Assembly: GCF_003258295.1 (NCBI RefSeq)
Contig: NZ_QKYN01000118.1
Span: forward strand, 1-64,000
DNA length: 64,000 bases
Direction: 5' to 3'
Origin: Streptacidiphilus pinicola
Lineage (GTDB): Bacteria > Actinomycetota > Actinomycetes > Streptomycetales > Streptomycetaceae
Positions within the stretch are counted from its first letter, which is position 1. Every line of letters starts with the position of its first letter. The notes under the pieces were generated by a model. The model ran no database searches. It saw only the letters and a program-made list of their open reading frames with translations, and was not told the DNA's origin. Positions 1 to 8,392 of this stretch are shown here, piece after piece. Made by a program: the position numbers and the translations under genes.

Positions 1-126
1 GCGAGTGAGGGTGTACGGGCGCACCAACTGGCCGAGCTCCGCCTCGTCGGCGAAGTCGTCCGCGGAGTCCTCCTCGTGGTCCTCCGCGAACGCGTCGGCG
101 GTCTCGTCGCCCGGCTCCCCCGTCAT
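1..126 (-). CDS. cvnC: DUF742 protein, N-terminal part (conservon CvnC)
   Basis: Only the first 42 codons are in the window; the gene runs off the left edge. It starts at an ATG five bases after the stop of the roadblock gene. The N-terminus is strongly acidic (many Asp/Glu) and then reads LVRPYTLT, which matches the typical opening of DUF742 proteins. In actinomycetes the order histidine kinase, roadblock protein, DUF742 protein, small GTPase is the conservon (cvn) operon. The visible order fits, so a Ras-like GTPase (CvnD) is expected just outside the window. Function of DUF742 in the family: membrane-associated signalling partner, details unclear. Confidence 0.75.
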   Translation of the reverse strand, partial: MTGEPGDETADAFAEDHEEDSADDFADEAELGQLVRPYTLTR

Positions 127-131
127 CGGTC

Positions 132-539
132 TCACCCCGCCGAGCCCCGCGGCTCCGTGCCCAGGTGCTCGCCGACCCGGCGGACCAGCAGGGCCATCTC
201 GTAGGCGATCAGGCCGACGTCGGCCTCCGACTCGCTCAGCACCGCCAGGCAGCTGCCGTCACCGGCGGCGGTGACGAAGAGGAAGGCCTGGTCGAGCTCG
301 ACCATCGTCTGCCGGACGTCGCCGGCCTGGAAGTGGCGGCTGGCGCCCTTGGCGAGGCTGTGGAAGCCGGAGGCGACGGCGGCGAGGTGCTCGGTGTCCT
401 CCCTGGCCAGCTCGCCGGAGGCGCCGGTGGCCAGACCGTCGCTGGACAGCACCACCGCGTGCCGGATCGCGGGCACCCGCCGGACCATGTCGTCCAGGAG
501 CCAGTTGAGGTCGCCGGACGGCTTCGTCGTGGCTGTCAT
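132..539 (-). CDS. cvnB: Roadblock/LC7 domain protein (conservon CvnB)
   Basis: A 135-residue protein with the single-domain size of bacterial roadblock/LC7 (MglB-like) proteins. It opens with LNWLLDDMVRRVPAIRHAVVLSSDGL and contains the family features SDGL, a central GxxRQTMVEL strand and a late FLFVTAAGDGSCLAVL strand (motifs given in parts). These proteins usually serve as regulators (GAP-like partners) of the small GTPase coded by the last conservon gene. The ATG overlaps the stop of the kinase gene by four bases (ATGA), so the two are translationally coupled. No membrane segment or signal peptide is visible. Confidence 0.85.
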   Translation of the reverse strand: MTATTKPSGDLNWLLDDMVRRVPAIRHAVVLSSDGLATGASGELAREDTEHLAAVASGFHSLAKGASRHFQAGDVRQTMVELDQAFLFVTAAGDGSCLAVLSESEADVGLIAYEMALLVRRVGEHLGTEPRGSAG

Positions 540-3250
540 CGGGTGGTTCCTTCCGCAGTCGGTTCTGTGTTCGCCGAGGTCTGGTCGTCGGTGGGCCGCG
601 TGCGCGCGTCGGTGCGCCCGTCGGCGGCGCCGTCGGTGCGCCCGCGTTGGAGGCCGCGCTGGAACGAGGCGAAGGTCGCCCGCGCCTGCTCGGGGGTGCG
701 CTCCGGGGCGGGCGTGGGGGGCGCGGCGTCGGCCTGCGCGGGCGTGCTCTCGTCGCGGCGCAGCTGCGGCGCGAGATTGGCCTGCCGGACGCGCCGCGGC
801 AGGGCGGGCGCGGCACCGGGAGCCGTGAGCCGGTGGTCCTCGACGGCGGGCAGCAGCTCGACCGCGAGGTCCTCCTCGCTCAGCACCTCGGCGTCGACGA
901 CCTCGCCGCCGGCCCCGGCGTCCTCGCCCCGCACCTCGTCCCCCCGCACCTCGTCCCTCAGCATCTCGGCACTGAGCACCTCCTCGACCAGCAGCTCGTC
1001 CGCCAGAACCTCCTGACGCACCGCCTGCAGGGCGGGGGTGGGGCGGCGGCGGGGCAGCTTGCCGGTGCCGGCGGCCTCGTCGGGGGTGTGCGGACGCGGT
1101 CCGCCGAGGCGGCCGGGGTAGGCACGCGGGGTCGAGGCCAGCCGGCTGCCGGAGGCGCGGCCGGTCTCGGCCGGGGTGTCGCGCAGGCCGCGGGCCAGCG
1201 ACGCGGGCAGCGCGAACTCGCCCGTGCCCGCGTCCGTCCCCGCGCCCGCGGCAGCCAGGGCGGAGCCGGCCGCCGGGCCGGAGCCGGCGGCGTCACCGGG
1301 GCGCGGCGCGGCCGGGGTGAGCAGCTCGTGCGGCAGCAGCACGACGGCGGTGGTACCTCCGTACGGGGAGCGGCGCAGCGAGACCCGGATCTCGTGGCGG
1401 GCCGCCAGGCGGCTGACCACGAACAGGCCGAGGCGGTCGGTGTCGCTGAGGTCGAAGTCGCCGCCGGTGGCGAGGCGGTCGTTGGCGGTGGCCAGGGCCT
1501 CGTCGCCCATGCCCAGCCCGCGGTCGTCGATCTCCAGCGCGAAGCCGTGCGCGACCTCCTCGCCGACGATCCGCACCTGGGTGTGCGGGGGCGAGAAGAC
1601 CGTGGCGTTCTCGACGAGCTCGGCGATCAGGTGGACCAGGTCGGAGACGGCCCCGCCGACGACCGCGACGGGCGGCATCCGGTGGACCCGGACCCGGGCG
1701 TAGTCCTCGATCTCGCCGACCCCGGCGCGGACCACGTCGAGGATCCGGACCGGACGGCGCCAGGAGCGGCCCGGCGCGGCGCCGGAGAGGATGATCAGGC
1801 CCTCGGCGTGGCGGCGCATGCGCGTGGTCAGGTGGTCGAGCCGGAACAGGTCCTCCAGCTCCTCCGGGTCCTCGGCGCGGCGCTCCATCTCGTCGAGGAG
1901 CGAGAGCTGGCGGTGCAGCAGCGCTTGGCTGCGGCGGGCCAGGTTGACGAAGACGGCGGCGACGCCGCGGCGCAGCTCGGCCTGCTCGACGGCGGCCTCG
2001 ACGGCGGCACGCTGCACGGCGTTGAAGGCGCGGCCCAGCTGGGCCAGTTCGTCGGGTGCGGTCGGCCCGTGGCCGGGCTCGTCCGGCGCGGTGAGCGGCG
2101 GGGCCTCGACGGCGACGTCGACCTTCTCGCCCTCGCGCAGCCGCCGCATCACCGAGGGCAGCCGCACGCCCGCGAGTTCGAAGGCGCCGTTGCGCAGCCC
2201 CACCAGCTCGCGGACCAGGCGGCGGCCGATGCGCAGCGAGATGTAGATGCTGGCGACGACCGCGACGAGGCCGAGCAGTCCGGCGGCGCCGTCGCGCAGG
2301 ATGACGCCGAGCGCGTAGTCGCGGCCCTGCTGGCCGGCGGTGGTGGCCGCCTGCTGGTCGAGCGTGCTGAGCCGGTCCAGCACCCGGTCGGCGGTCTCGC
2401 GCCACTGGGCGTAGTTGAGGCGGCTGATGTGCTGGCTCTCGCCGAGCTGGCCGGAGTAGTCCTCCAGCGAGTTCAGCTCGTCGTAGTCCGAGCTGATGAC
2501 GAAGGACTGGTAGGGCGCGGCGAGCTGGTCGGGCAGCTGGGTGATGTGGGTGCGCAGCAGCAGCTGTGCGGTCGCGGCGGTGGAGAGCAGCTCCTGGAAC
2601 TGGAGGCTGCTGAGGTCGGGCTGGAGGTGCGCGCCCTCCTCCAGGGCGTCCTGGCGGGAGATGTACTCGCGGGCGCGGACCAGCTCGACGAGGTTCTGCG
2701 CGGTGCGGGCCAGGTCGCCGGCGGGGATGTCGCTGAGTCCGAGGCGCAGGTCGAAGAAGGGGTCCTGGACGCCGGTGTACCAGACGTAGACGGTGAACCA
2801 GTCCATGTAGCGCTGCTCGACGGCCGCGCGCTCGACCTTGAGGCCGGCCACCTGACTGAGGATCGACCGGACCGCGGTCATCGAGGTGGCGTTGAGGTCG
2901 GCGCGGTGGCCCGCGTCGTTCGCGTGCGTCTCGAAGACGGCGGCGGCCGCGTCGGTGCGCGCCTCCGCGGCGTGCAGCCGGACGAGCACGGGGGCCGAGG
3001 CCGGGACGGGCTGCCCGCCGGTCCTGGTCGCGGCGAAGGCGACGGCGGCGCGGCGCTCGTCCTGCAGGGCCCGGGAGAGGACGTCGGCCGGGTTGCCGTA
3101 CCACCGGTAGTCGTCGACGACCTTGAGCAGGCCCCACACCTGCGTCGCGGACACCACCGATGTGTAGGCCCACAGGGCGGTCAACGCGGTGAGCGGTACC
3201 AGGAGCAACGCGGTGATCTTCGCGCGGATGGATCTGCGGCGGAGTCGCAT
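536..3250 (-). CDS. cvnA: Nitrate/nitrite-sensing-type histidine kinase (conservon CvnA)
   Basis: A membrane sensor kinase of 904 residues. I chose the ATG at 3250 because AGAGGAA lies just upstream and the protein then begins with basic residues followed by a membrane segment (ALLLVPLTALTALWAY); the open frame extends further up but without coding character. An extracytoplasmic all-helical sensor region (NIT type) follows, then a second membrane segment near residue 320, a HAMP-like stretch, a DHLTTRMRRHAEGL helix typical of CvnA kinases, and a HATPase domain with ELVENATVFSPP and DRGLGMG. The last ~250 residues are low-complexity, Ala/Pro/Glu-rich. First gene of the conservon; diverges from the acyl-CoA ligase gene across a 284-base gap with no clear operator. 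Confidence 0.88.
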   Translation of the reverse strand: MRLRRRSIRAKITALLLVPLTALTALWAYTSVVSATQVWGLLKVVDDYRWYGNPADVLSRALQDERRAAVAFAATRTGGQPVPASAPVLVRLHAAEARTDAAAAVFETHANDAGHRADLNATSMTAVRSILSQVAGLKVERAAVEQRYMDWFTVYVWYTGVQDPFFDLRLGLSDIPAGDLARTAQNLVELVRAREYISRQDALEEGAHLQPDLSSLQFQELLSTAATAQLLLRTHITQLPDQLAAPYQSFVISSDYDELNSLEDYSGQLGESQHISRLNYAQWRETADRVLDRLSTLDQQAATTAGQQGRDYALGVILRDGAAGLLGLVAVVASIYISLRIGRRLVRELVGLRNGAFELAGVRLPSVMRRLREGEKVDVAVEAPPLTAPDEPGHGPTAPDELAQLGRAFNAVQRAAVEAAVEQAELRRGVAAVFVNLARRSQALLHRQLSLLDEMERRAEDPEELEDLFRLDHLTTRMRRHAEGLIILSGAAPGRSWRRPVRILDVVRAGVGEIEDYARVRVHRMPPVAVVGGAVSDLVHLIAELVENATVFSPPHTQVRIVGEEVAHGFALEIDDRGLGMGDEALATANDRLATGGDFDLSDTDRLGLFVVSRLAARHEIRVSLRRSPYGGTTAVVLLPHELLTPAAPRPGDAAGSGPAAGSALAAAGAGTDAGTGEFALPASLARGLRDTPAETGRASGSRLASTPRAYPGRLGGPRPHTPDEAAGTGKLPRRRPTPALQAVRQEVLADELLVEEVLSAEMLRDEVRGDEVRGEDAGAGGEVVDAEVLSEEDLAVELLPAVEDHRLTAPGAAPALPRRVRQANLAPQLRRDESTPAQADAAPPTPAPERTPEQARATFASFQRGLQRGRTDGAADGRTDARTRPTDDQTSANTEPTAEGTTR

Positions 3251-3534
3251 GGGTTCCTCTTGTGGGCCCGGCAGAATGGCCGCGACTCTACTACTTGCGC
3301 GTGTACCAGTTCGAGCATCCTTCGCCCTGTCGAACACATTGTTTGGCGAACTCTGGGTCGTATTCGGACACATCTGCCCGCGTCGGAGGGTTTCTCCGCA
3401 ACTTGCAGACCCTGGTCGCGTGCCGTGGAAGTCCCGTGAAGCAGGTGGACCACCTCTGGTCACTCTCTGTTTCCGGGGGTAACTTTCGATCTCGACTGCC
3501 CGCGGGGAGGGCGTCCAGGAGGGAAAAGAGCCAC

Positions 3535-5391
3535 GTGCGCGAGTTCAGTGTTCCGGCGTTGGCGCGGTGCCCCAAGGCAGAGGGGCTTGCCGAGTCCGTC
3601 TACCGGACCGCTGAGCAGACACCGCAGCTGGCCGTGATGGCCCGTCGTCTCGGCGACGGATGGGTGGACGTCACCGCCGCCGCCTTCCGCGACCAGGTGC
3701 TGGCCGTGGCCAGGGGCCTGCTGGCGGTCGGCATCCGCTTCGGCGACCGCGTCGCCCTGATGTCCCGCACCCGCTACGAGTGGACCATCCTCGACTACGC
3801 CCTCTGGTCGCTGGGCGCGCAGCCCGTGCCGGTCTACCCGACCTCCTCGGCGGAGCAGCTGCGCTGGATCCTGGCCGACACCAGAGCCGTCGCCTGCGTC
3901 GTGGAGAACGAGGACCACGCCATGACCGTCGGCTCGGTCTGCGACGGCCTGGAGGACCTGCAGCACATCTGGCAGCTCGACTCCGGCGCGCTGGAGCAGC
4001 TGGCGGCGGCCGGCGAGGGCATGCCGGAGGAGTACGTCAACCAGCACCGGCAGGCCGTCGTCGCCGAGACCGTCGCGACGATCATCTACACCTCCGGCAC
4101 CACCGGCCGCCCCAAGGGCTGCGTGATCACCCACGGCAACTTCCTCGCGGAGAGCGAGAACCTACTGGCCCGCTACGGCGAGGTCTTCTCCGGTCGCGGC
4201 GGCGAGCAGCCGGCGACGCTGCTCTTCCTGCCGCTGGCGCACGTCTTCGGCCGCATGATCGAGGTGACGGCGATCCGCGGCGGCATCAAGCTCGGTCACG
4301 AGCCCAGCACCTCACCGGCCCAGCTGCTGCCCACCCTGGCCGCGTTCCGGCCGACCTTCATCCTCGCGGTGCCGTACGTCTTCGAGAAGATGCTCCGCCG
4401 GGCCCGGGAGCGGGCCGAGCGGTCGGGCCGCGCCTCCGCCTTCGAGAAGGCCTACCAGGTGGCCGTCCGCTACGCGGAGGCGCTGGAGCGGCAGGCCTTC
4501 GACGAGGGCCCCGGGCCGTCCGCCGCGCTGCGGGTGCAGCACCAGCTGTACGACTCGCTCGTCTACGGCAAGGTCCGCGCGGTGCTGGGCGGACGGCTGC
4601 GCTACGCCATGTCGGGCGGATCGGCGATGAGCCGGGAGCAGTCGCTCTTCTTCCGCGGCGCGGGCGTCACCGTGCTGGAGGGCTACGGCCTGACCGAGAG
4701 CACCGCGGCGGCCACCGCCAACCCGCCGGAGAAGGTCCGCTTCGGCACCGTCGGCCAGCCGATTCCCGGCACCAGTGTGCTGATCGCCGAGGACGGCGAG
4801 ATCTGGATCTCGGGCGGCCAGGTGTTCCAGGGGTATCTGAACAACACCGAGGCCACCAGCGGCACGCTGCGCGGCGGTTGGCTCTCCACCGGGGACCTCG
4901 GCCATCTGGACAGGCTCGGCTACCTGCACATCACCGGGCGCAAGAAGGAGATCATCGTCACCAGCGGCGGCAAGAGCGTCTCGCCGGTGGTGCTGGAGGA
5001 CCGGATCCGCACCCACCCGCTGGTCGCGCACTGCGCCCTGATCGGCGACGACCGCCCCTTCATCGCGGCGCTGATCACCCTCGACCCGGAGGCCCTGGAC
5101 CACTGGCTGAGAGTGCGCGGCCTCCCGCCGCTCTCGCCCATCGAGGCGACCACCGACCAGGAGATCCACGCCGAGCTCCAGCGCGCGGTGCTGACCGCCA
5201 ACACGGTGGTGTCGCGGGCGGAGTCGGTGCGGGCCTTCCGGATCCTGCCGATCGAGTTCACCGAGCAGGCGGGTCTGCTGACCCCGTCGTTGAAGCTGCG
5301 CCGCCGCGCGATCGCCCGCGCCTGCGCGACGGACATCGAGGCCCTCTACGCCAACGCGGCCGCCAGCCCCTCGGCCCCGCTCACCACCTGA
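3535..5391 (+). CDS. Long-chain acyl-CoA synthetase (AMP-forming)
   Basis: 618 residues, the usual size for FadD15-type acyl-CoA ligases. It activates fatty acids with ATP and CoA. Visible ANL-superfamily motifs: the P-loop TIIYTSGTTGRPKG near residue 185, the GYGLTEST motif near 385, STGDLGHLD near 450 and the hinge/catalytic region GRKKEIIVTSGGKSVSP near 465. The GTG at 3535 is preferred: it follows GGAGGG and starts the conserved N-terminus (AESVYRTAEQTPQLAVMARR); the frame stays open upstream into the promoter region without homology. The stop is only seven bases from the stop of the convergent VOC gene. The exact chain length of the substrate cannot be read from sequence. Confidence 0.9.
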   Translation: MREFSVPALARCPKAEGLAESVYRTAEQTPQLAVMARRLGDGWVDVTAAAFRDQVLAVARGLLAVGIRFGDRVALMSRTRYEWTILDYALWSLGAQPVPVYPTSSAEQLRWILADTRAVACVVENEDHAMTVGSVCDGLEDLQHIWQLDSGALEQLAAAGEGMPEEYVNQHRQAVVAETVATIIYTSGTTGRPKGCVITHGNFLAESENLLARYGEVFSGRGGEQPATLLFLPLAHVFGRMIEVTAIRGGIKLGHEPSTSPAQLLPTLAAFRPTFILAVPYVFEKMLRRARERAERSGRASAFEKAYQVAVRYAEALERQAFDEGPGPSAALRVQHQLYDSLVYGKVRAVLGGRLRYAMSGGSAMSREQSLFFRGAGVTVLEGYGLTESTAAATANPPEKVRFGTVGQPIPGTSVLIAEDGEIWISGGQVFQGYLNNTEATSGTLRGGWLSTGDLGHLDRLGYLHITGRKKEIIVTSGGKSVSPVVLEDRIRTHPLVAHCALIGDDRPFIAALITLDPEALDHWLRVRGLPPLSPIEATTDQEIHAELQRAVLTANTVVSRAESVRAFRILPIEFTEQAGLLTPSLKLRRRAIARACATDIEALYANAAASPSAPLTT

Positions 5392-5398
5392 CGGGAGC

Positions 5399-5782
5399 TC
5401 AGCCCTCGCCCTCGTCGTAGACGAGCTCCAGCTCGAAACCCTGGCCGTCGGTCAGATGCAGCGCCTGGCCGGTGTCCACCCGCTCGACCCAGCCCGCCGA
5501 CAGCGCGACCGAGCGCAACGCGCCGATGCGGTCCTGGCCGGGGGCGCGCAGCGCCAGGTGGTTCAGGCCCGCGCGCATCCGGTCGTGACCGCCGGGCCGC
5601 AGCGCGGGCGACTGCTCGATGACGACGTAACTCCCGCCGGCCCGCCAACTGCGGCCGTCCTGCCAGTGCTGGAACGGCTCGCAGCCCAGGGCGGCCAGCA
5701 CCGGCCCCCACTGCTTCTCGGCGAGGGCCAGGTCGTCCGTCCACAACTCGACGTGGTGGACCAGCGGGAGATGATCGGTCAT
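5399..5782 (-). CDS. VOC (glyoxalase/bleomycin-resistance) family protein
   Basis: 127 residues, one VOC domain made of two beta-alpha-beta-beta-beta modules. The start HHVELWTDDLALAEKQW and the middle LNHLALRAP give the two metal-ligand histidine positions, and the end GFELELVY supplies the closing Glu of the family. Members are small metalloenzymes (glyoxalase, dioxygenase, epoxide hydrolase) or binding proteins, so the substrate is unknown. The gene ends seven bases from the convergent acyl-CoA ligase and starts close to the lipase gene stop; no operon partner is obvious. Confidence 0.8.
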   Translation of the reverse strand: MTDHLPLVHHVELWTDDLALAEKQWGPVLAALGCEPFQHWQDGRSWRAGGSYVVIEQSPALRPGGHDRMRAGLNHLALRAPGQDRIGALRSVALSAGWVERVDTGQALHLTDGQGFELELVYDEGEG

Positions 5783-5803
5783 CCGGTCATTGTGCTACGC
5801 GGT

Positions 5804-6610
5804 TCACGCGTGGGCGCTGAACACCGGGAGATAGCCGCCGGACTGGCCGGCGGCGGTGGGGTGGTAGGACTCGTATATCGGCCAGGTCGTGCTGTGCAGC
5901 CACTCGCTGTCGGTGCAGATCTCGTGGCCGGAGAAGGCCCCGCGCACGTCGCCGAAGGTGAAGTTGCCGTACTTGGCGACCTCCTTGGCGGTGACCGAGG
6001 CCAGGTCGTCGGCCGCGCCGTTGATCGCCGAGCGGCTGGTGTCGCTGATCCCGAAGAGGCAGTCGCCCGGGACGGCGTAGAGGTGCGGGTAGTCGAGCAC
6101 CACCACGTGGGCGTTGGGGGCGTGCGAGCGGATCGCGGAGTAGACCGCGTCCAGCTTGGGGGCGAGCTGCGTGTTGATGAAGTTCTCGGCCGAGTTGACG
6201 GCGGAGAGGCAGGAGCTGGTGCCGTCCAGGACGCAGGTCTCCATGGTCGAGGAGAAGCCGGCGTCGTTGCCGCCGATGGTGATGCTGACCTCGGTGGTGC
6301 CGCTGTTCAGCCCGGAGAGCTGGTTGTTCAGCACGTCGGCGGTGGTGGCGCCGGAGCAGGCGGCGAAGGTGAAGCTGGAGGGCGCGTGCGCCTTCTGCCA
6401 GAGGTAGGGGTAGGAGAGAGTGCTCTGGTAGCAGGAGCCGCTGGCGGAGGTGTAGCTGCCGCTGCCCACGCCGGAGGAGTAGGAGTCGCCGAGGGCGACG
6501 TAACCGCCGCCCGCCGCCTGGGCGGTGGGAGCCAGGGCGAGCGCCCCGGTGAGGAGGGCGCCGGCGGCGAGGGTGCCCGCCAGGAGTCGTCTGGACGCAG
6601 GGGTGCGCAT
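5804..6610 (-). CDS. Secreted SGNH/GDSL-family lipase/esterase
   Basis: 268 residues. A signal peptide of about 32 residues is clear: basic start (MRTPASRR), hydrophobic core and cleavage after PTAQA. The mature protein begins with the block I motif ALGDSYSSG (nucleophile Ser), followed by block III GGNDAGF and, near the C-terminus, ESYHPTAAGQSGY-like residues containing the catalytic His. Six Cys residues in the mature part could form the disulfides known for Streptomyces extracellular lipases of this family (S. coelicolor and S. rimosus type). It would hydrolyse esters outside the cell. No partner gene; 173 bases upstream separate it from the YjbQ gene. Confidence 0.92.
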   Translation of the reverse strand: MRTPASRRLLAGTLAAGALLTGALALAPTAQAAGGGYVALGDSYSSGVGSGSYTSASGSCYQSTLSYPYLWQKAHAPSSFTFAACSGATTADVLNNQLSGLNSGTTEVSITIGGNDAGFSSTMETCVLDGTSSCLSAVNSAENFINTQLAPKLDAVYSAIRSHAPNAHVVVLDYPHLYAVPGDCLFGISDTSRSAINGAADDLASVTAKEVAKYGNFTFGDVRGAFSGHEICTDSEWLHSTTWPIYESYHPTAAGQSGGYLPVFSAHA

Positions 6611-6783
6611 GGAACCTCCACTCGTGGTGGTGGTACACGACTGGTCAGGGTGGGGACAGGTCGACGCGCGTCATCGACCTGTGTACCAGCGGGTAACCCA
6701 CTCCGGGAAGTGTCCATGCCAGCGTTATGACACGTATGGCGGTATGGCGGAGCAAACCTGACAGAGCGTCGGATGAAAGAGTG

Positions 6784-7200
6784 TCAGCCGAGGTAGGAGA
6801 GCCGCACGGTCCTGGTGGGGTTGTCGACGTTGGTGTCGATGAGCACCACCGACTGCCAGGTGCCGAGTGCGATCCGGCCGGCCACCACCGGCAGGGTGGC
6901 GTGCGGTGCGACGAGCCCCGGCAGGACGTGGTCGCGGCCGTGGCCGGGCGAGCCGTGGCGGTGACGCCAGCGGTCGTCGGCCGGCAGCAGTTCGCGCAGC
7001 GCGGCCAGCAGGTCGTCGTCGCTGCCGGCGCCGGTCTCGATCACGGCGACGCCGGCGGTGGCGTGCGGCACGAAGACGTTGAGCAGGCCGTCCGCTCCGG
7101 CGGCCACCTCGTCCAGGAAGGACTGGCAGCGGTCGGTGATGTCGACGGCGGTCTCACGGTGTCCGGTGGCGAGCTCGAAGGTGCGCGTGCTGAACGTCAT
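6784..7200 (-). CDS. YjbQ/UPF0047 family protein (secondary thiamine-phosphate synthase-type)
   Basis: 138 residues of the compact YjbQ fold. Typical family signatures are visible: FVPHATAGVAVIE near residue 45, WRHRHGSPGHG, DHVLPGLVAPHATLPV, and a C-terminal GTWQSVVLIDTN with conserved histidines likely to bind metal. Some members show weak thiamine-phosphate synthase activity, but the true role is not settled. I prefer the ATG at 7200 because it is preceded by GGGG; a GTG-free alternative ATG three codons upstream lacks a ribosome site. It lies 36 bases after the BlaI-type regulator gene stop, on the same strand, so it may be cotranscribed with it. Confidence 0.85.
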   Translation of the reverse strand: MTFSTRTFELATGHRETAVDITDRCQSFLDEVAAGADGLLNVFVPHATAGVAVIETGAGSDDDLLAALRELLPADDRWRHRHGSPGHGRDHVLPGLVAPHATLPVVAGRIALGTWQSVVLIDTNVDNPTRTVRLSYLG

Positions 7201-7236
7201 GCGCCCCATCTTGCACGGGACGCGGATCCAGGTGCG

Positions 7237-7653
7237 TCAGCCGCCCAGCAGGCGGCGCAGGTGTTCCTCGTCCGCGTCGCTCAGGCCGGAGACGAAGCGG
7301 GCCAGCACGGCCTCGCGGTCCTCCTCCTTGTCGAGCTCGGTGCGCATCCGGTGGGCGGCCAGGCCCGGTGCGTCGGCGGCCTCGCGCGCCGGCGCGTAGG
7401 CGAACGCCCGGCCGCTGCGACGGCGCTCCACGACCCCCTTCTCGTGCAGACGAGAGAGGATGGTGTTGACGGTGGTCCGGGCCAGCCCGCCACCCAGTGT
7501 CCGCTGGATCTCGGCCGGAGTCATCGGGCCGGGCGCGGCCCAGAGCACGGTCAGCACACTCGACTCCAGCTCTCCCGGATGCCGCCGCTGCCCCTCCGTC
7601 GCCACTTGGGAGCCACCCTTCCGTTGTCTTCGCGATTCCACAGTTCCATCCAC
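7237..7653 (-). CDS. BlaI/MecI/CopY-family transcriptional regulator
   Basis: About 138 residues (GTG at 7653; an internal GTG after GGAAGG near residue 17 could be the true start). The winged helix is clear: HPGELESSVLTVLW, MTPAEIQRTL, a recognition helix ARTTVNTILSRLHEKGVV and the wing ERRRSGRAFAYAP. The C-terminal helical part would dimerise. Family members repress divergent genes for cell-wall or copper stress. No BlaR1/MecR1 sensor-protease gene is adjacent, so induction must differ from the classic beta-lactam system. Two short inverted repeats sit between this gene and the divergent dedA gene. Confidence 0.88.
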   Translation of the reverse strand: MDGTVESRRQRKGGSQVATEGQRRHPGELESSVLTVLWAAPGPMTPAEIQRTLGGGLARTTVNTILSRLHEKGVVERRRSGRAFAYAPAREAADAPGLAAHRMRTELDKEEDREAVLARFVSGLSDADEEHLRRLLGG

Positions 7654-7685
7654 TACAGTGGCACGGAACGACTACACGCATGTAG
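7651..7685. promoter_or_regulatory. Putative BlaI-type operator region
   Basis: Two small palindromes: CACT-AC-AGTG at 7651-7660 and CTACA-cgca-TGTAG at 7672-7685. ACTACA/TGTAGT half-sites are the hallmark of BlaI/MecI operators. The first overlaps the start codon assigned to the regulator, the second lies 44 bases before the dedA start, so the region could control both directions. Binding is inferred. Confidence 0.5.
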
Positions 7686-7728
7686 ACGATAAACGATTCG
7701 CAGCCACTCTCGCAGGAGGATCCAACCC

Positions 7729-8385
7729 ATGGCCCCCGACCCTACGGGCGTGCACCAGCTCGCGGTGAACATCCTCGATGCGAACTCGCTGCTGGCCGCG
7801 TTCGGCGCGCTCGGCATCCTCGTGGTGCTCTTCGCCGAGACCGGCCTCCTCGTCGGCTTCTTCCTGCCCGGCGACTCGCTGCTCTTCACCGCCGGTCTGC
7901 TCTGCACCACCAGCAAGAACGGCGTGCACCTGAACCTCGCCTCGGTGCTGGTCTGCGCGGCGGTCGGTGCCCTGCTCGGCGCCCAGGTCGGCTACCTGAT
8001 CGGCCAGAAGGGCGGCAAGGCGCTGCTCGGCCGCTCCAAGAACAAGCACCTGCTGGCGGGCGCCGACCGGGCCGAGGAGATCCTGGCCAAGTACGGCTAC
8101 CCCAAGGCCATCGTGCTGGCCCGCTTCATCCCGGTCGTGCGCACCGTGCTCAACCCGATGGCCGGCGCACTCAACGTGCCGGTGAAGACCTTCACGCTGT
8201 GGCAGGTCGTCGGCGGCCTGCTCTGGTCGATCGGCGTCACCCTGGCCGGCTACGCGCTCGGCTCCAGCATCCCGAGCATCGACACGTACCTGCTGCCGAT
8301 CATCGGCCTGATCGTCGTCGTGTCCCTCCTCCCGATCGGTCTCGAACTGCTGCGCGCGCGCAAGCGCAGCGCCTCCACGGAGTAA
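7729..8385 (+). CDS. DedA family membrane protein
   Basis: 218 residues with AGGAGG at good spacing before the ATG. Four to five hydrophobic segments are visible. DedA signatures: a re-entrant start with FAETGLLVGFFLPGDSLLF near residue 40, then the cytosolic ARFIPVVRTVLNPMAG near 130 and a final segment before a basic tail. Recent work on the family showed that several DedA proteins recycle undecaprenyl phosphate across the membrane or act in envelope lipid homeostasis. The next gene, eight bases on, is a PAP2 phosphatase, which fits a lipid-carrier role. Diverges from a BlaI-type regulator. Confidence 0.9.
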   Translation: MAPDPTGVHQLAVNILDANSLLAAFGALGILVVLFAETGLLVGFFLPGDSLLFTAGLLCTTSKNGVHLNLASVLVCAAVGALLGAQVGYLIGQKGGKALLGRSKNKHLLAGADRAEEILAKYGYPKAIVLARFIPVVRTVLNPMAGALNVPVKTFTLWQVVGGLLWSIGVTLAGYALGSSIPSIDTYLLPIIGLIVVVSLLPIGLELLRARKRSASTE

Positions 8386-8392
8386 CCACCCC

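Noticed and set aside
647-3439. A 930-codon open frame on the plus strand opposite cvnA
   Set aside because: Antisense frames stay open in GC-rich DNA. The product is Gly/Val/Asp/Arg-rich with no domain, while the minus strand codes a clear histidine kinase.
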